A stretch of DNA of 60,438 bases from JBHENW01 sp046261875 (GTDB lineage: Bacteria > Acidobacteriota > Thermoanaerobaculia > UBA5066 > Gp7-AA6): assembly GCA_046261875.1 (NCBI GenBank), contig JBHENW010000200.1, positions 1-60,438 of the forward strand, in the 5' to 3' direction. How positions within the stretch are numbered: the stretch's first letter is position 1; every line of letters starts with the position of its first letter. Below the pieces are notes generated by a model. The model did not search any database. It saw only the letters and a program-made list of their open reading frames with translations, and was not told where the DNA came from. Positions 58,437-60,438 of this stretch are shown piece by piece. The position numbers were made by a program, and so were the translations under genes.

Positions 58437-58486
58437 ATCCTACACCGCTCGCCACGGGCTTTTTTTTTCTCTCTCTCTCTCTCTCT
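58437..58486 (-). promoter_or_regulatory. Putative promoter of the sigma-like gene with embedded (AG)9-A9 simple-sequence tract
   Basis: On the minus strand the order is (AG)9 at 58486-58469, A9 at 58468-58460, 17 bases, TAGGAT at 58442-58437, then GTG at 58432. The A-tract occupies the -35 position. Length change by slippage would alter promoter spacing or strength. Confidence 0.45.
58460..58486. repeat. Mono- and dinucleotide tract, T9 followed by (CT)9
   Basis: Plus-strand T9 at 58460-58468 followed directly by nine CT units at 58469-58486. Such tracts are rare in GC-rich bacterial DNA. Confidence 0.9.
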
Positions 58487-58586
58487 ACATTGTCACGAGC
58501 GACAGACCGCAGCACGTCAAGCCTTACCAGCGTCTCCGACACACCCGTAGCCGGCACTTGGGGGGGGCCAAGCGACGATTAACTCA

Positions 58587-58603
58587 GCCTCGCAAAGCGA
58601 GGC
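58587..58603 (-). terminator. Hairpin downstream of the TPR gene of module 1
   Basis: GCCTCGC-AAA-GCGAGGC, a perfect 7-bp stem with a three-base loop, 12 bases after the stop codon at 58615. There is no T-run, so termination efficiency is uncertain. Confidence 0.5.
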
Positions 58604-58614
58604 CACCCAGCTAA

Positions 58615-59739
58615 TTAACGGTAGGAACTGGAGAGGCGTTCCCGCAGATCGCTGAGAGCTCTCGGATCAGCACGGCGCTGTCGCGCAGTCTCCTGAAGAA
58701 GTGCGACAGCAGCGGCGACCTCAGCGCCCAAGTCCGCCTTCGCTATCGCGGGCAAGGCTGCGAGGATCTCCCACTCCGCTTCCCGCGGCTTTCCCAGAGA
58801 TAAAAGGGTATCAGCGATAGCTAAACCGACGAAGGATTCAAAGTTGGCATGCCCGAGCTGGTGGTAGTCCGCCCGAGCAGCCCGATAAGCTTCCAGAGCC
58901 GCCTTTAGCCGTCCCTGCGCACGATAGGTCGACCCAATGCTCCACTTCAACTCTGCCACCGCAGTTGCTCTGCCATGCGCGGCGATGACCGGCACAGCCC
59001 TCTGATAGTAGGCTTGGGCCTGATCAAACTCGCCAAGACTTGCCGTGTAGTCACCCAGATGGACAAGAACCTGACCAAATAGGGATCTCTCAGGGGAGTC
59101 TTCCAAATCGGCGCAGAGTGTCAAGAACGCCTGAAAAGCGTCTTCGCCCCTTCCGGCAGCTCGTAGTGTCAGGGCGTGAACAAATCGCGTCTTGAAAGCT
59201 TCAGCAGACATTCCGAGCTTGGCAAAAGTGCGAAGAAGGTCCGGAATAAGGTCTAGGATTTCGTCATAGCGGTGCGTCTCGTACCTGACAGCAAGTCTCG
59301 CATACGCAACACTCGCTAAAAGAGGGCCGGGATTAATCGTATTCTGATACGCGGCGTCCGCGCGATCAAACCACCGTTCCGCCTTCTCGTACTCGCCTAT
59401 GGCGCGACACGCGGCGCCTGCGAACCGTGCGAGTTCGCCGCAAACATAATCCTTTTCGTCGAACAGGCCGAGAGGCTCCGATGAGCGCTGAACCCGGTTG
59501 AAGAGATCGGCCGCGGCTTCGCAGACCTCAGCGGGGGCTGTTTCCAGCAACTCCTTCAACAGATTGATCACCGCGAAGATGATCTCCGGCTGCCGGAGAT
59601 CGACAAAGATTGACTCGGGAGAGCGCCCTTCCCTAAGAGACTTCAGATATTCGCTCGCCGCCTCAATAGCGGAGGCGGCAGAAAGATTCTGTCGCCGTTG
59701 CCGGGGCGCGAACGGAAGGACCCGAGCTGCTTCAGGCAT
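58615..59739 (-). CDS. TPR protein of sigma-like/TPR module 1
   Basis: 374 residues, soluble, helical. Tetratricopeptide-like repeats: GLFDEKDYVCGELARFAGAA, AIGEYEKAERWFDRADAAYQ, LGEFDQAQAYYQRAVPVIAA and AQGRLKAALEAYRAARADYH. It is a shorter paralogue of the 471-residue protein in the next module and lacks that protein's N-terminal 100 residues. ATG at 59739 overlaps the preceding gene by eight bases, as in module 2. A regulatory or sensing partner of the upstream sigma-like protein is inferred from the repeated arrangement. Confidence 0.75.
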   Translation of the reverse strand: MPEAARVLPFAPRQRRQNLSAASAIEAASEYLKSLREGRSPESIFVDLRQPEIIFAVINLLKELLETAPAEVCEAAADLFNRVQRSSEPLGLFDEKDYVCGELARFAGAACRAIGEYEKAERWFDRADAAYQNTINPGPLLASVAYARLAVRYETHRYDEILDLIPDLLRTFAKLGMSAEAFKTRFVHALTLRAAGRGEDAFQAFLTLCADLEDSPERSLFGQVLVHLGDYTASLGEFDQAQAYYQRAVPVIAAHGRATAVAELKWSIGSTYRAQGRLKAALEAYRAARADYHQLGHANFESFVGLAIADTLLSLGKPREAEWEILAALPAIAKADLGAEVAAAVALLQETARQRRADPRALSDLRERLSSSYR

Positions 59740-60127
59740 CAGAACGTCGGAAGCTCAACAGCTCTAGGCTTCGCGAGAAATCTCCTGCCACATCACCCGG
59801 ATCCCGATCGAGAAGGCGCTTTAGCTTGTCGCTCGACTCTCTCGAACCGATCCCGACAAGGTACTTTTGGTACTCACGAGCGAATTGGCAACATGCAACG
59901 AGAAGGAAAGGTCTCAGGTCACGAGGGCTGCCAGCTCCAGGTCGTGAGCAGAACCGGGAAAACCAAACGTAGAGATCTTTTTCGAGTTCAACCGCCTCAG
60001 CCTCCTCGAGACCGTAATGGCTGACGAGGGCAATATGAATCAGGCCAAGCGTGTCTTGGAAGACTGTTTGGATTTCACCTTCAGTCTTCTCCTGCGGGGA
60101 TCCGACAGCCTCGTCAGAGATCTCCAT
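59732..60127 (-). CDS. Divergent sigma-like protein of module 1
   Basis: 131 residues. SHYGLEEAEAVELEKDLYVW followed by FLLVACCQFAREYQKYLVG aligns in position with the region 2 helices of the 118-residue protein (HGLSKEDARDIVQEAF and WLTRVVDNLSANFQRKA), but the DIVQEAF core is degenerate. No region 4. ATG at 60127 with AAAGGA six bases upstream. Upstream dyads (60166-60238) may be operators. It may be a decayed or specialised sigma-like adaptor; I am not certain that it binds RNA polymerase. Confidence 0.6.
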   Translation of the reverse strand: MEISDEAVGSPQEKTEGEIQTVFQDTLGLIHIALVSHYGLEEAEAVELEKDLYVWFSRFCSRPGAGSPRDLRPFLLVACCQFAREYQKYLVGIGSRESSDKLKRLLDRDPGDVAGDFSRSLELLSFRRSDA

Positions 60128-60438
60128 GCGTAGTCCTTTCTAGGAAGATTACGCAGAGAGTACACCTGTCCGGCAGGACAGTCAAACCGTTTGGCGAAAA
60201 AGACAATCGCCTCGCAAACCACTATTATTGAGTGGTTTAGATGCTAGTTAGGGATGCCGCCGACGAGACTCGTCAAGGCTGCTCCTTATTCGCCAATAGG
60301 CCCTGGCCCAATGCCGGGGCCGAAAACCGCGAAAAAACAGGTCTGCCGGCCCCGCGGCGCGGAAAAGCGCAGGCGGAATGCGGCATGCCCGAAACCTCCC
60401 CCCTCGCCACGCCGGTCGGAAAAACCCGGCTCAGCCTG
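60128..60438. other. 311-bp upstream region at the right end
   Basis: Beyond the three inverted repeats near module 1 it contains no credible gene. The last 200 bases return to high GC with short G/C-rich palindromes; nothing else recognised. Confidence 0.5.
60166..60238. promoter_or_regulatory. Three inverted repeats upstream of module 1
   Basis: CTGTCC-GGCA-GGACAG (60166-60181), CAAAC-C-GTTTG (60183-60193) and AAACCACT-N7-AGTGGTTT (60216-60238) lie 39 to 111 bases upstream of the module 1 start. All are perfect dyads and are candidate operators or promoter structures. Confidence 0.5.

Overview
The window is GC-rich, gene-dense DNA from a diderm, LPS-making bacterium. It carries lpxA, lpxD, fabZ, bamA, skp-like and lolC/lolD-type genes. 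The combination of an AdoK-type adenosine kinase, DUF4388 and GGDEF proteins, sigma/TPR pairs and frequent GTG, TTG and CTG starts fits Acidobacteriota, perhaps Thermoanaerobaculia, but that placement is inference. No rRNA, tRNA, CRISPR array or insertion sequence was recognised. Several genes begin further in, or further out, than the longest ATG/GTG/TTG frame. Starts here were set by stop/start overlaps, ribosome-binding sites and family N-termini. || Layout: 1-9 kb (minus) is an envelope operon, bamA, skp-like, lpxD, fabZ, lpxA and a Gfo/Idh/MocA oxidoreductase, that runs into MTA phosphorylase, adenosine kinase and ribH. 9-16.8 kb (minus) has clpC, lolD, lolC, lysS and an unknown 506-residue protein. 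Two 7-bp-periodic quasi-palindromic repeats lie around lolC, and one is translated inside LolD. 16.9-20.1 kb (mostly plus) has hpt, ridA, a DUF4149 protein, an MBL hydrolase and an odd Fe-S protein. 20.1-26.2 kb (minus) has a hybrid-input histidine kinase and a split MacAB-like exporter. || 26.3-31.7 kb (minus) is the most coherent accessory block: arsR, an ArsI/CadI-like C-As lyase, trxA, a DUF2064 transferase of the arsenosugar-associated family, a radical SAM enzyme, a metallophosphoesterase, an AhpD-like protein of the arsenosugar-associated family and an FAD protein. It looks like an organoarsenical metabolism or detoxification locus. 31.7-35.7 kb has a CDF-like transporter divergent from a metal-uptake operon (small CxxC protein, outer-membrane protein, binding protein, permease) that lacks an ATPase. 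35.7-36.6 kb is a gene-poor, partly decayed stretch flanked by a 14-bp direct repeat. || 36.6-44.7 kb (mostly minus) has ribF, rimO, asnS, a large membrane protein, a small unknown protein, a plus-strand glutaryl-CoA dehydrogenase and a PPC-domain protein. 44.8-48.3 kb (plus) is a DUF4388 protein plus a GGDEF diguanylate cyclase. 48.3-56.6 kb has a 3-methyladenine glycosylase, a sugar epimerase, a DAO-type oxidase, a SpoIIE-type phosphatase, a cyclase-family hydrolase, two unknown membrane proteins, an esterase and a Tat-signal protein/amidase pair. 56.7-60.1 kb (minus) is visibly AT-richer. It holds two tandem paralogous modules, each a sigma-like protein without region 4 overlapping a TPR protein; one has a simple-sequence tract at its promoter. 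This and the arsenic block are the best candidates for undescribed systems.
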